A stretch of DNA of 64,000 nt from positions 57,903,164-57,967,163 of the forward strand of contig NW_019211455.1 in NCBI RefSeq assembly GCF_002443255.2, given 5' to 3'. The DNA is from Varroa destructor. Lineage: Eukaryota; Arthropoda; Arachnida; Mesostigmata; Varroidae. The notes beneath the pieces are model-generated. The model was not told where the DNA came from. It searched no databases and saw only the letters and a program-made list of their open reading frames with translations. Positions within the stretch are counted from its first letter, which is position 1. Each line of letters starts with the position of its first letter. Of the stretch, positions 1 through 13,300 are shown piece after piece. The position numbers and the translations under genes are program-made.

Positions 1-1377
1 ATTCAGATTAGTATTTGTTTGGGTTTTAATAATTCTTATATTTATTTTATTTATTATTTACGCCGGTTATAACACCGCGCGCCATAATTGTTGTGGCTCG
101 TATTAAAATAAAAGCTGCTTAAATATTTAGCCAAATGTAGCAAATCTTTTTTTCGTTATTATCTTTATTTTCAAAGTAGGCATTACTACGTAACGTTAGA
201 TGCATGGAGCAAGTATTAATAATATCATAATTCCTAGATGAATGTGGCCCAGGTCAGTAAATAAGGGACTGTTTGATGTCGAATACTAGTTTGCAGCAGC
301 TTTGCTGTTGTTAGGGCATTAGGGCAAAGAAGATATCAGCTACTTTTCAATTTAAAATCTGATTCGAAGTAGACGAAGGTACATTTTTCAAACAAACGAC
401 TGTCTGATTGGGAGATTTTTTATGTGAGGCGTTTCGGCCTTCGATATTTATCATTATCATATTAGTTGGTCAGTGACTGACCTACGCTTAATCTTCATTG
501 ACCGTACAGTGAACATTCAGGTTCACAGCCATACTCTATGTTAAAATGAGATAAATGTCTATACATCGCAAGTATCAACATATCTAAAATCATATATTTT
601 TATTCTGAAACACTCCTTTCGCCAAACAACTATTTCCTAATGTAAGATCATTGATCTGTTTCGCGCATCTAAACTTTTGCTCTTTCTTTTTCTCTTAATA
701 TGCTATAAAATAAACTCTATATATTTAATTAAAAAATATCTTAAGTCATTGATTGTTGTCAGCATTCTTAGTTAAATACTTGATAATGCAGCAACTACGA
801 AATAGGCTGCGGCGAGCTTTTTAATAATTGTGATAGCCAAGATTTCCACATTGTCAGAAAGCGTTCAGTTTAAACAGTAGTGGCGGGGAGAGGTTACCTG
901 GAAAGTGGAAGACGCTTTATCGAGACGTTTTACTGCCAACGAAAATGCAATTGATAAAAAAATGAAAGTAGTAACATAATCTTCGCCTCACTCACCAAAA
1001 CAGGTCTCTTAGCTCCGTGTGTTACTTTTACCCCATCCAGTTCGATATTTTCTAAACTTTACGGCAAACAGGCGTGAAAGAGAGAAAGTAGGCCAATACA
1101 AAGATAGGATGAAGACGGAAAATGACACTTAGGGATTACGTTTATCTATATGTGCATATCGCTTCTTAGGTTTCATCTAAAATACATACCAATTGTCTTG
1201 TTTTTAGTATATAGGACCTTTTTTTTTTATAGGAATATACAATGGATATGGCGATATCGGCAAGGATAGATTTTTTTTCCTATATATTGCTAACCGTGAT
1301 AACTTTTATTAAATTTTTGGTGCACTTTTAAAAAATCGTGTATTCACTAATTGATTTTATATAATTATCTATATTAG
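1..1377. other. AT-rich DNA upstream of the first visible SDR exon
   Basis: I see no exon here that I can support. The missing N-terminal part of the dehydrogenase that follows, which should carry the TGxxxGxG cofactor motif, was looked for and not found. Its first exons therefore probably lie left of the window, and this stretch would then be an intron. It contains only AT-rich sequence and short T runs. Confidence 0.5.
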
Positions 1378-3040
1378 AACTTTGGGCAGTCTTGGCGAAC
1401 GCCGGCATTGGTTATTTCTGTCCTCTCGAATGGACCAACCTAGAAGATATGCAGAAACTGTTCGATATCAACGTGTTCGGGACGCTTCGAACGATTAAGG
1501 CCGGCCTACCGCGGCTACGACAAAGCAAAGGTAAGCCTGCAGCCATGATCTAATATGCCGTAATTCCACAGATTTACCACGATTTTATTGATTGTTCTTA
1601 CCATTATTACTGTTTCCTTCTATGGCTTGCATGATTAACACGTGATTCAAGTGTTGCATTTCCCAACGTAATCATCCTATTTAGGCCGCGTCGTGGTAAC
1701 TGCAAGTCTGGGGGCCACAATTAGCTGGCCGGGCATTGTCCCGTACTGTATGTCGAAGGCAGCCATAAAGAACATGGTGGAAGGGTTACGACGCGAGCAA
1801 GCATCGTTTGGTGTGGAGTGCATCACTGTTGAGCCGGGCTTTTACAGGTACATAACTAGCAAGGAATATCGGCTAAAACAACATCTGTTTGAATCTTTCA
1901 GATGAATAAGACGTACCGTTGAAAAGCCTTTTTCAGGAGTTAGTGCTATGTTTATTATGCTAAATTTATTTTAAACATTCCCACATAGTCGACGAATGTT
2001 CTATACATGATGAAATGCTTAAATAATGATTCAAAGAGTACAAAAAATAACACCATGCTGTGCTACAATGAGTTCTGATTTCGGGATCAAGGTGTGGTCC
2101 CATTCATTGACCGAATATTTTTGTGCCTTTTGAGGTGACCATTTTTTATTGGCAGTAGTATTAAATTTATATAGCTGAATATGAAACAACGGTGATATAG
2201 CGAACTATCGAGCATGGTGGAAGATCGGCTAATTAAATCCGGTTTATATTTTTGACCCCTCCTTTGTTGCTATCCCCTGTTAGTCATACATGATGTCCAG
2301 CGCAGACGAAAACATCTTATAATGTAATAATAATAAACGAAAAAATTTTATAATGTCTCCGGCAGCATTTATACATACAAGGAAGCTTACAGGAAAATGG
2401 CTTATTTGAATAACGCTTTTAATGACACGGTCATTTGTGCACTAGCCTGACAATTATGAGACTGTGGGCAGTAATGACTATGCACGCCATTATGATTACG
2501 CCAATTGTAGTATTGGTCGTTAAATTAAAAAAGATTAGTCGTGCATGCTAAAATTACTTTTTCAAAGAACTAAATCAAAGCGCCAATATTACTGCTATTT
2601 TCACACATCACACAAATAATCCTAACGTCATGTACATCATTTTTTTCATGAACGGGGATTCAAGTATCAACAATGATCATAGAAGCCACCACCTCAAGCG
2701 TTTTAACGCTTTGCCTCCGCGGGTGAAGCGAGACTACGCGAGCCTACTCGAAGGCGTTGCGGCTCGCTTCGAATTCATTGAAGCTGTAGCATCTCGACAT
2801 ACCTATGAACCTCTTGCTGCGTTCCATCATGCAGTGACGTCGATCCGTCCTCGCTCTTCGTATATCGTTTTGAGCCCCAACATAAAACTACTCGTTACTT
2901 CCTCGACGCACTTCGCCACTGAACACATAGACGCTGTCCTTGGAATCGGTACCAATCCCAACTTCATTAAGTGGTTGACAGGTATAATGACAAGACGAGA
3001 CGAGACGGTCCTGTTCAGTGCTTCAAATAGAAATTGTTAG
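1378..3040 (+). CDS. Short-chain dehydrogenase/reductase, SDR9C-like (3' part, 5' end outside window)
   Basis: Three exons join in phase: 1378-1530, 1685-1847 and 2665-3040. Each internal edge has AG and GT sites (donors GTAAGC and GTACAT). The first exon reads LANAGIG followed by FDINVFGT, the NAG and N-x-x-G landmarks of classical SDRs. The second exon has the catalytic YCMSK (YxxxK) with the upstream TASLGA serine and ends in VEPGF. The last exon contains LPPRVKRDY, as in the 17-beta-HSD, retinol dehydrogenase and hydroxybutyrate dehydrogenase branch (SDR9C). Such enzymes oxidise or reduce steroids, retinoids or hydroxy acids with NAD(P) and often sit on ER or mitochondrial membranes. The substrate cannot be told here. 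The N-terminal Rossmann exons are not in the window. A GTATAA donor-like site near 2981 leaves open a further 3' exon. The acceptor of the last exon has a short pyrimidine tract, so that edge is less sure. Confidence 0.85.
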
Positions 3041-4903
3041 TACCAGTTCTAACTGATAATAATTCCACCACAGTGAATAATTGACAGATATGCATGTCGA
3101 TTTGGACAGGCTCTAATACCTAAATACCCATTGATTGCTATGTGAGATCATTTGTATTCTGTGCTGTCTATGGCGTACACAGTAGGCAAGAGGATGACTG
3201 ATTAGAGTAAAATGGTCACCAGTTCAAAATTAGGGTTTTTGTGTTTTTAGAATTTTTCAGGTAGAATTTCACTAATGCTGCCTGAACAGTACAAATCATG
3301 TTTAGCAGTCTGTGCACTGGATCTGTATTGAACTGGATTTTTTTCTGCACAAATAAACTTCACAAAGGTGTCAATAACTCGTTCTCCGTTCAGAGAAAAC
3401 TATAGCAACTTCTTTTTCAGTAATAATTTGTCAGACGTGCCATTGCTTGGTATTCAACCGCTGGTTCAGGAAACTGACCCGTGGCTTCCTGCTTGATGCC
3501 TAGAAACAACGAATCAGTTTTTCATACAGATGTGGCAGACTTCACGGAAAAAACTCCTCACTTATTTTTTCTGATAGTCTATGTAGCATCGTTTCCCGCC
3601 GGGCTCTCTACACATGACAGTGTTGGTTGCAAATTCATTTTTATTCTGTTTTATTTGAACTATTCAATAAAAGTTTTCTTGCAATAATAGTTGATTTCAG
3701 GGTTAGAATCACATTGACTAAATGTCAATAATGTCTTTAGGTAAATATTGCCACGTAGTTTGCCTGAGACCTTTCTGAATAAGCAAAGTTGCCGTAGTGA
3801 AATTGCCGCATATTAGATGTAATAGCGTTACAAATAGCTTTTGGATTTTATTAGGTATGTTTTTAAACTACTAAAGCGAAGTAAAATTGCTGATTCTAAC
3901 TATTTTATCCAAAAATATTGGTAGTGCATGTAAGTGAAAAAGTTTCACTTAAAGTACACGAATAGTAAATATAGCGTCGATTTTTCAAACATGTTTTCCG
4001 GCCAATTAAACATATTGCGTTTAATTCTTTTTTAAGGTGTTTTAAGGATTCTCTTTGAATTTGTCTGAACTGCAGCGATTCTTGGAATTAAAGTTTCATC
4101 AAGTTTTCGTTGTGGCAATGCAGGTGAACTGACTTTCCTCACAAAACTCAAACATTTCCACAAACTCTCTTGCGCTTTATTAATTAGCAAATCGTTCGGA
4201 TAAAATAACACACACCGAAAACATACACCTTTGTACTCTTATGTAAATACCGCTGCACAACGCTGACCTGAAGCTCTTTTAATTCGCCTTAAGCCTCACT
4301 AACGACATCGTGAATCATCGCGTTTGTAACTATTAGTTAGATCATGTTGCATTGAGTTCAAAAGACGCGAAAGCTCCGCGCCGATTTTCACACTAGCTAT
4401 GGAGAGCTTTTTATAAGTGTTTTACGTCCTTCATCGTCGTTAGGCTTCCATCAGATGGTTGGCTCCTAGCACAGAACGAAGCGTGTCTATGCCCAGATGC
4501 GACCATAATGTATTCCTAAAATTAGCAGGTGACTACGCTATTTATTAAGGTATCGCGGGGACGCTATGGAGGGCTGTCACGACCCTGAAATCCAAATTAA
4601 TTTCAATAGCTGGTGCAGAACATTGCTTAACATCAAATAGAGTCGTATTTTACATATCTGGAGTACTTTATTAAGCCACCCACACATACATATATCTATG
4701 TACCGTAATTTTAAAAAGTACACAACGTGGTATTCTGCGGTATTTGAATAATACTGTAAGGTTTTTCTTCAATTTTTTAAACCTAAAAATATTATGATTT
4801 AAGGATTATGATTGTGTTATTATCTATTTTACAATAGAGCGTAAGTCACTTTAAAATCCGTTTCTCCGTGAAAATTTTAAATACAAAATTATCTGTGTTT
4901 TCA
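3041..4903. other. Intergenic, no gene seen
   Basis: This is AT-rich DNA between two convergent genes. No exon is supported. A TTTATT at 4667-4672 is an AATAAA on the minus strand and could serve as the poly(A) signal of the glycoprotein gene that ends at 4904. Confidence 0.4.
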
Positions 4904-7017
4904 TTAGGATGCGTTACTGGTATAAGTAATTAGGCATAATATTACTAGAATAGTAAAAGCCATTAAAATTGCTCCAATAAATACACATCGAAAGTTATAA
5001 CCTGACGATGCTCTGCGATGGTCCGGTCGACTTGGTAGGATATTACTGGTGGAACCAGGATCGGTCATTTTCTTTGTATCATAAGGGCTCGGCTGGATAT
5101 TTTCTGTCACAATGAAGTTATTCGTCTGAAGACCAAGTGCTTTCGTGTGCTTATCGTTTAAGTTTATATAGGCGGGCGCACTGAACGGCTGATGCTGAGT
5201 GAACGCACCAGCGGATGTTCGTATGGCTTCAGTGTTCCAATTCGCAGGTACTAATGTAGTGTCTATGGGAGACGTTTTACGTCTTACGTATAGATCATTG
5301 GCCGTTGTGATATCTGGCAGAGTTGTAGGAACCTCAGGTATAGATGTACTCCGTGATTGCTGATAGAACAGGAAACTCGCTGCCGACGAAGGTAGGTGTT
5401 TTGTACTAGCAGTATCACGATCGATGGTACTCATAGAACTTTCTTCAAGATTAGTTACCATAGAAGATTGCGTAGGTGTTATTAGCAAAGTGGTGCGTTC
5501 CGTCGGCTTTGGGACTAGGTTGTTCGTTAGACTCGATGGCTGTATGTCAAGACAAGTTTTCCCACCAGCTTTTTCTAAAATAAGCGATTTAAATATATAT
5601 TTACGGCATTGCCCAGGCAAATATTTCAATTTCTGCTGTATGTAAGGACATTCGACCTTCTTGTCAATTCGCATTTTCATTTTTAAAGAAACTTTACCAG
5701 TAGAGAATTGAACTTCTTGGAAATGCAAATAACTAACTCCCAAAAGATAACTGGTACACAATGCAAGTTCGGTTTTTACATAGAGGCTTAGACTGTTGTG
5801 GCCTGGCTTATATCCAATAAGTATCACGTATGAGTACGGCAAACTGGGAGAAGAATCGATATGAGTTTCTAGGCAGAACTTTATTGTCCTTCTCTCTCCA
5901 TTGCGCAACTGAAAGTCGATACGATATACCGATTTACCAATCTTTTCATTCAAGCGATCATCGAAGAGTCCACTGACATAAGGTATTCCCTTATGAACAC
6001 TGATAGATACCTGATTTTTCGCCTCGACAAAATAGTCGTTTGGAAAGTCTTCTGGCAGCATTAAAAAGTCAAGGGCGATGTGGAAGAAACGTCCTATATC
6101 AACGACCAATAATGGCATGACATACATTGCACGGAGCGCTCCATCTTGAAGTGGACAGCTATAGAATCCTGGATTATATGAGTGGAAGCATACGTGAGTC
6201 TGGTTTTTGGTCTGTATCCAAATGCCTAAACAGAAGAGACAATTTATTAAGCTTAGTCCTTGGTTTTGCCCTACGAGGCATTTATCATCTACAATTAAAT
6301 GAAATCCAGTCACCAAATTTCCAACTGATAATCACTAATACATTTTGAGTTACACTTTGAGAGCTAAGAAGCAAAATAAATGTTTGGATGGGCTTGGTTA
6401 TGCTTTGTAACAATAGTTAAGAAGAAATAATTGCTTATATTTACATCCGTACATGACTAAGTATAAGCACTCTCAGAACACAAACGCATCTTCTGTGGGA
6501 CAGTCGTGCGATTAGATTGGCCAAAAGCCGCACCCTGTTGATGCGTTACGTTTAAGTTGTTAGCTACATAGAAAAGGGATCGACTCGGCAAACAAAATGT
6601 AGAGAAAGGTTAGTGTAGTTGGGTTCTGAGAAAGCTCATTATAAAGCGTTTTGGTATCAATAATTATTGAGATCGTGTGGCTATGTTTAGAAAATCTTCA
6701 AAATTTCCTAAATGCATATTACAGTACTCACTTTTTATACACGCAATACGACAATGTGAAGCGGAGGCCTGTTCCGTGCAATGTAGCGGTCTGCACAGAG
6801 ATCCAGCATAATCCAGATGGAAGCCATCTTTAGGTGTGGTTTCATCTTGGCCGAAGAACATCACATTGACTGCGTTAGTATATGTTGGTGCCGAGACAAA
6901 TCCTAAAGCTGAATCATTTTCTTGGCGGACATTGTGAACCACTAACGGGTATCTTGTTGCTTTAGTGGGTTGTATAAGGTAAAAAAAACCTGTAAGCACT
7001 ATGAGAAGTAAAGCCAT
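4904..7017 (-). CDS. Unrecognised secreted/membrane glycoprotein with Ser/Thr-rich stalk
   Basis: Two exons on the minus strand, 7017-6732 and 6225-4904, join in phase (286 + 1322 nt) to give 535 residues. The donor is GTGAGT and the acceptor follows a TCTCTTCTGTTTAG tract. The start is a true ATG followed by a signal peptide (MALLLIVLTGFFYLIQ, cleavage near residue 20). Next comes a Cys-containing extracellular part with Cys pairs around residues 75-120 (C-x4-C, CRIAC, VCF, YSCP) and N-glycosylation sites such as NQT. A roughly 100-residue Ser/Thr/Pro-rich stretch resembles a mucin-type stalk. The last 30 residues are a hydrophobic span (CVFIGAILMAFTILVILCLI) with only about six residues after it. 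That fits a type I membrane protein with a tiny tail or a GPI-attachment signal. I do not recognise the family. A ZP domain was considered but its Cys pattern is not evident. Confidence 0.75.
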
Positions 7018-8609
7018 CTTTTCGTTGTCAGCTGTAAAACTGAAAGTTGAACACGGTTGAACATGATTAATGTTATTTACGAATGTTGTACAATGAAAAA
7101 GAGTCTTTCGGCATATTAACACCCCTATTACGTGCTAAAAACTGGGTGGTGTTATGTCCACAAGCTTGCTCTCATTAGGAACAAAGAGCTTCGTTTATTT
7201 TTATTCAACTCATCAGTAACAAACTGGCCGAGTAAGTGTCCGAAATGTACAGTAATTAGCGATACAGTAAAAAAAAAAAGCCCTTCAAAACCATGTGCTT
7301 TACAGAATCATCAATAGTCGTGACACGGGCGACATATAATATGCTCTAATTAATTCCAATAAGTCTCTGCAATATAAAACAACTCTTGCCCTATTTCAGC
7401 TACTATCTGCAAGGTATTCTGTGCTATGTACTTTTGCAAAATAATTTTTTTTAGACCGTTAAAACAGTTACCCGTCTCATGCCGCATGTGCCAAAATCCG
7501 ATTAGAAAGATACTTTTTTAAGGGCCCTAACACTATCATTGCGACTTACTTGATTACGTGTCCGATAAATGAGAAATAATACAATAGTAATATCTCAAAG
7601 ATCATTTAACTTTGTAGACGATCAATGATCTGAGGTTATAAAGCCGAAGAACGAAGTAACAAAAACCAATAAAACTGTTGCTCTGGATTGCTGTCACCTT
7701 TTTTACACACGTGAATCCGTCTATTCATTTATATATATCCTTTTTTTATTACAGTTCCATTGGAAATTGTTTAGTGTGATAGCCATATACGTATAATACA
7801 ACTAAAGAACATTAAATTAGTTCTGATTGAGAAGTGATTTCACGGAAGTTGAGTCAGTTGTTATCTCGTTAGACTAATCATCTGTTTAACATCCCCATTG
7901 ATACACTTAAAGCATAAATCCACTAATACAATACGCAATGCGTTTTTTGTGACGCTTCAACAGGAAATTCTCCAATGAGATAAATATTTAAAGGCACAAT
8001 CATGTGTATATTGCATAAAACGTTGCGTGTTTAAAAGCGATACCTATGCGATTTTCCTTTTTAGAAGACAAGATGGAATTATTCCAATCAAAGCCAATGA
8101 TTGCCAGCGAAGTTCTTTGATCTGCGCTGCTAACTACTTGCTAAGAGCCTCTCGTAAAAAAAAACTCTCAAACGTGATGTAAAGAGCCAACATCCAAGAG
8201 CTCAATGCTGACACGTCAGCATCTAGATTAGAGTACCTATAAATATTTACCGGCGCGTATTCCAGTAATTATCGTAAAATATGCCAGGAATATGCTTTGC
8301 GTACCTATACGCCTATTTAATGTATTACAACACATACAAATATTATTATTTTATTACAATTACTATGTACCTTGATTGACGACGTCTGCTCAACTAGTTC
8401 ACACACCACTAATTTATTTAATGTAGTTATTTAAAAATTAAGAATCCACGATGGATGACACCGTGAGTTTTTAACTTAAAGTTGTTAAAGCCGTTTCGTT
8501 GTAGACGTCGCTAGCGTTACGCAGACGAAGTATCTATTTATGCTTAGGAGTGTAGGTTCAAACAACAGCACGAGAAAACAACGATAAACAATAACTTTAC
8601 TTGAGTCTA
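7018..8609. other. Intergenic, no gene seen
   Basis: AT-rich sequence between two divergent transcription units. It should hold the promoter of the glycoprotein gene, but no convincing TATA box or other element was identified. Confidence 0.35.
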
Positions 8610-9333
8610 ATGGAAGCCATTGTTGTTGGCAAATTTCGAATTCCTTCTTCTGAACGTGAAATGCGTTCGACTTTTAGTCCGACTTCGTTCGACGAAAGCA
8701 ACGTGCATTCAGCAGTATGGAGTTCGATAAGCAGTCGGATATTGCGTGAAAAACAACTGTTCTTTCGTCGCTCTTTTCTGGAATGTTTGATTTTGCTTGT
8801 GTCTTTCCTCGTCCAACCAAAATTATCTGGTTTCTCTGGACCGCGTTACTGGCTCACACGTAAATACTTTAGACGTTTCTGCGTGAATTGTATGATCGTT
8901 GAATTAACAAAAAGAAATATGGACTGTAATATGTTTGGTAAAGGTTCTATGTAAAATAAGTGTGCACTAAAGCATATGAGACGACATTTAGCTAATGTAT
9001 TAAACCATAATAACAGGTATTCTTTCGTGTTTCTCTATCTTCTCTGGTTGCCAAGTCTGTCAAATTCCGGCTTTAAAGGAACACTAGAATTCCTTGAAAT
9101 CTACTGAATTAAAGATATTCTCAGCTCGCGGCTCAGCCTCAGCCTCTACTTTCTCTATGACGTGTATCGTATCGGATCATATCTAAATTACAAATTATTT
9201 AGGCAAAGGTGATCCCGAAAGCGGCCTACGGCATAACTTGTTTCAGTCCTTAGCCAAGACCTGCGAAGAGCGGGGTTGTATTGCAAAGTGTCAGTTCCAA
9301 GATGTAGAGCACACCATGTTTCATACCTACTGA
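8610..9333 (+). CDS. Hypothetical two-exon protein
   Basis: Exon 8610-8937 starts with ATG and ends at a GTAAAG donor. It joins in phase to 9203-9333 after a TTATTTAG acceptor, giving 152 residues. The second exon (KGDPESGLRHNLF, then AKTCEERGC and CQFQDVEHT) has the look of a real, Cys-containing coding exon. The first exon has a hydrophobic stretch (LILLVSFLV) about 55-65 residues in and is less convincing. If the intron is not removed the frame ends at 8954. No family is recognised. The second exon could instead belong to a gene with other upstream exons, or be an isolated gene fragment. Confidence 0.4.
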
Positions 9334-10368
9334 CACACTGCCGTTGCGCCTAATTAGCACGGATTGGTTAAAGCCTAATTATCATTGCAGGTAAACAGTT
9401 AATTTAAAGGAATAAAAAGTTAAAAACAACGCATCAGCTTTGTGCTGACATTTAGAAATTGTGACTATTCATATGCTAGATTTAGAAATTGCTCTATTCA
9501 TATGAAGATGCTCTTTCGTTATTAAAAAGTTCTTTAATTTATTGTTCATAAGAGGGCCTATTAAAAGCTAAGACAGTCCTTTACAATAATATGACTAAAT
9601 TCACTAGAAATCAAAACACCTTTTTGATGGTTGATTTCGAAACGCATTATACGATACTCCATTCCTGAATTAAATTCCCTCCTTTTTTTGTATTATAACA
9701 TCCTGGAATGACGCTTGCAGTCATCGTATTAATTGATCAATTAATTATTCAATTACCAAGAGATTTTTTAAGTTTTTTATTACAAAATTCCATTTATGTG
9801 TTTAACTACTACAGTTCAACAGAAGCTATCCACTTGCAAATATCTTCTGTTAAGGAAGTGTGGTTCGGAAATATTTTTCATCTTGTGTAGGATAAATATC
9901 ACTTGGCATGTTGAAAGTTAAAATAAGTAATCAAGATATAAATTAGTCTTATTTTTACGATCTCCGCCAGGGAGAAGCTGATATAGACGACTATTTACAT
10001 GTGACCCGGTCAATAGACGCATAACAATTTCAAAACAAAAGTTCTACATTTCACTGTGAGTTCATACCTAGCTTCTTTCCATATAATGATGACCGGGCTC
10101 CTCAAAAGTGATATCGGTCTCAATTGACTTACAAATAATATTGGTCAATTTTTAATATAGTCAATAAGAGAAAACCACTAAGACAATCGTTAGGATATAA
10201 ATGATTTTTTGGTGCGTAGTAATGCACGACACATCGACAAGGACTGCTCACGCAGGATTTGTGTGGCCTTACTCATGGAAATTAATACCGCTGAACCGGA
10301 TACTGGGTCGCTACTTCATTTCTATTTTTTGGCAAACATTATTGCGTTTTTTCGTATTATGGAATGAT
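9334..10368. other. Intergenic, no gene seen
   Basis: AT-rich stretch. A frame at 9708-9890 is hydrophobic and AT-driven and has no supporting splice sites or family match. Confidence 0.35.
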
Positions 10369-10373
10369 TTATT
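10368..10373 (-). terminator. Poly(A) signal overlapping the cuticle protein stop codon
   Basis: AATAAA on the minus strand overlaps the TAA stop of the proposed last exon (read GAATAAAT). If this is the used signal, the 3' UTR would be very short. Confidence 0.35.
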
Positions 10374-13300
10374 CAGTGGAGCACGCTGAAAATATTAGCC
10401 CCAAAGGCAGGCATTCGCGGTCGACTCATAGACCCTACGGAACGTATATGAAAGAATGGCAACACTCTTGATGCGACAGCCTGAAGGTGATCCTCGTGCT
10501 TTTTTACCATTTTGACTTCGTTAAGATGATGTTGTTTAATATTCGAAAAGAACTTGTTCACCGCTGTAATGGATAATTATGTACGCAATAATCATTTTGT
10601 TATAAAACGCAAACGACGATAAATGACAAATGAGTTAAAACCTTGAACTTTAGTGTATAGTTAAATCTCAATTAGACGACGAACATAAGTCTTTATTTTA
10701 TAATGAATCTAAACAAAGTAATGAAATACTAGTCAGCATAAGATTTCGTAACCAAAATGACGATTTGTGTGAAAAATCGACTAAGTTTATACGTCTCAAT
10801 AACCTATCGTACACATCTTTATTATAATAACAACAATAACGTAACAATAGCGTAACAAAAATATGATGTTAATTAAAGCGCTTACCAATTTGATGTTCAC
10901 TTTTAGAGGGCGAAAGGCTGAAAAATTTGCGGATGCTCTCGTTGTTTCCGAGATTCTGATTGGATCGTGATAAGTTAGTCGGTGAAGGCGCGTAAGGTGA
11001 TATAGCCACAAGGACAACTGATTCGGGAAAACGAATCGGTTCTGGATGCGACGGTATTCTATTTGCTGTCGCTGGTAGATTCCTTAGAATCCCCATAGGA
11101 TGCGTCAGGCCCTGCTGACCTGCTGTGAAGTGATTCATCTTTACGGAACCAGATCCGTGAGGCTGAGGTTTAGGCGGAGCGAGAAGGTGGCGGCTGTTAC
11201 GTTGAGGCAAGGTGACGACGCTCTCCGTAACCGGAGTAGAGAGTGGCGTTGGGGGTAGCGCTCTGTCAACGGGTACGACCTTTGTTTTCACCTCAAATAT
11301 TTGTGCATCGTTTATTGATTCAAGAGATGAGACTCGAGCAATATTCTTGCCGATTGTCGAGACTGGTCCAGGTGTTACTAACTGTTGTGTTGGTTCCAGA
11401 GCTGTGAAACCAGTGTTAACTACTGTCGGACGGATGATCTCAACCCGGGTCGGAGGCTGTGCTATAGAATGAGACGGCTGGGCAGTTACTCGACCCGGAG
11501 GCTGAGCTGGTAGCCGGCTGATCTCTACGTCGATTGGGGGAAAAGATCGAGAAGGCTCCAAACCCAGCAGCTGAGGTGGTGAGGATTGCGACACTTCGGA
11601 AACGGTATGCACTACTGGCCGATGAAACAAGGCAGGCTGAGGCGGAATGATTTCGACACGAGGAATCAAATCAGAAATAATCTGGGCCGAGCTTGCAAAA
11701 TGCGGAGATAGGTGCAATACTGTAGCAGACGGATTCGTTGGAGGAGGACTAAGCGTGACTGGCTTGATGACGGTGGTAACAGCATTATCAGCTGGCAAAG
11801 GTGGAAACGGCTCAAGTAGCGGAAGTGGAGGTTCATCTATTCGAGCAGGCGAAGCCATCGAGTGTGGACGTACGACTTCAATCCTTGATGTTGGAGACGG
11901 TTGTTCGAACTGGGCAATTCTAACAAGCGGCGTAGGCAGCGGTTGAATGTCGACGATGCGCACGGGTGCAAATTGAGCAGAACCTTCAGCTGGCGACTGC
12001 TGAATCTGCGCTACAGGCTTATAGGATTGGGGTGACATTTCTTCATGATGTGGCATCGGCTTTACGGGAGAAACAGGGGTGGGTTGACGTACCGGGGCAA
12101 CTCCCATTGGTAGTGGAACTTGCTTTATTGTTTGGGCATTTTTACTAGGGTGTCGTGGGCCAAATTTCAGAGCTGCGTCTACCGCTTTCATAGCAGATGA
12201 CACAATCTTGCTAGCTCCTTCAAGTGTAGTTTCCGTTCCTGGTTCATTCGTGGCAACACCAGCCCGAAAGCCCCCTTTATCTGCTACATAATCCACCGTA
12301 CGATGCTGGCCGTCCGGAGCTGAAAAGGTTAATAAAATGGTACCTAAGGCTGTCGTTCAAAAAGGTTGTTTCAAATTAATGAGCTATTGTGAAAAGTGGA
12401 CAGACTAAACTAGGAAGAATGGTTTAAGCATGTACTAGTAAAAATAGCCTAAATTACTCTGAAAAAAGCTCGTCTGGTCGGAACCGCACGCCGAGTGTCT
12501 AAACTCTAGTCAATACAAAACGCACGGAGCCTCTTACATTGGCCAATACAGGAACTTACGCGAAGTACCTTAATAACCCAATTCATCAATGTATCCGGAT
12601 TAACTTGCTTCTGACATCTATTGTTACCGTCTATTTACCATGTATCACGTAACGCCCTTTAATAATACCATCAGGTTGCTTGTTCTGTACGTGCGAATGC
12701 GAAGGCGTTCCGTAAGAGAACTCGTATGCAATAGGCACAAGTTGAGGCGCTGACTGAGAAACGAGTATCTTATTTAAGACAACTGGTGAGTTATTTGAAG
12801 GTGGTGCAATAATAGGCGCGTCCGCTTTTTCCATTAGAGTTGTTGCGATCGGCGCTTCTACTGTTTGAATCACGGCGCTACTTGCAGACGCAGTAGTTGC
12901 CGGAGTTCTCTCAGATTGGAAGCTAGCTTTAGTTGTTACCTTTTCTGGAAATTGCACATAAAGTAGATCATAATAGAGAATTTAAAAAGCTGGAATTTAG
13001 ACAGACGAGTGGATTTATCCCAGTATCCCAGTCATGTTCTTGTATATAGTTCTCGTTGGAATAGATGGAAGGACTAAATAAAGCTATGACGATTTTTACA
13101 GCTTTTGCAGATCCAAGAAAAAGATGATAACTACTATTTTACCCAGTTGAAATTGAAGATATAAAAATGTTGTTTTTAGAGAGCTAATTTACATGTTTAG
13201 ATCAAAATTGCTTCCAAAAGTTTTAAGACATACAATGTCTCCTTAATGGAGGCAAAAGAACGATTATCCTGCTTTCAAGCCGAAGAATGTCATGTACCGG

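Noticed and set aside
6732..7017. Zona pellucida domain in the unknown glycoprotein
   Set aside because: The order of Cys residues and the lack of a furin-like site before the membrane span do not fit a ZP domain well enough.
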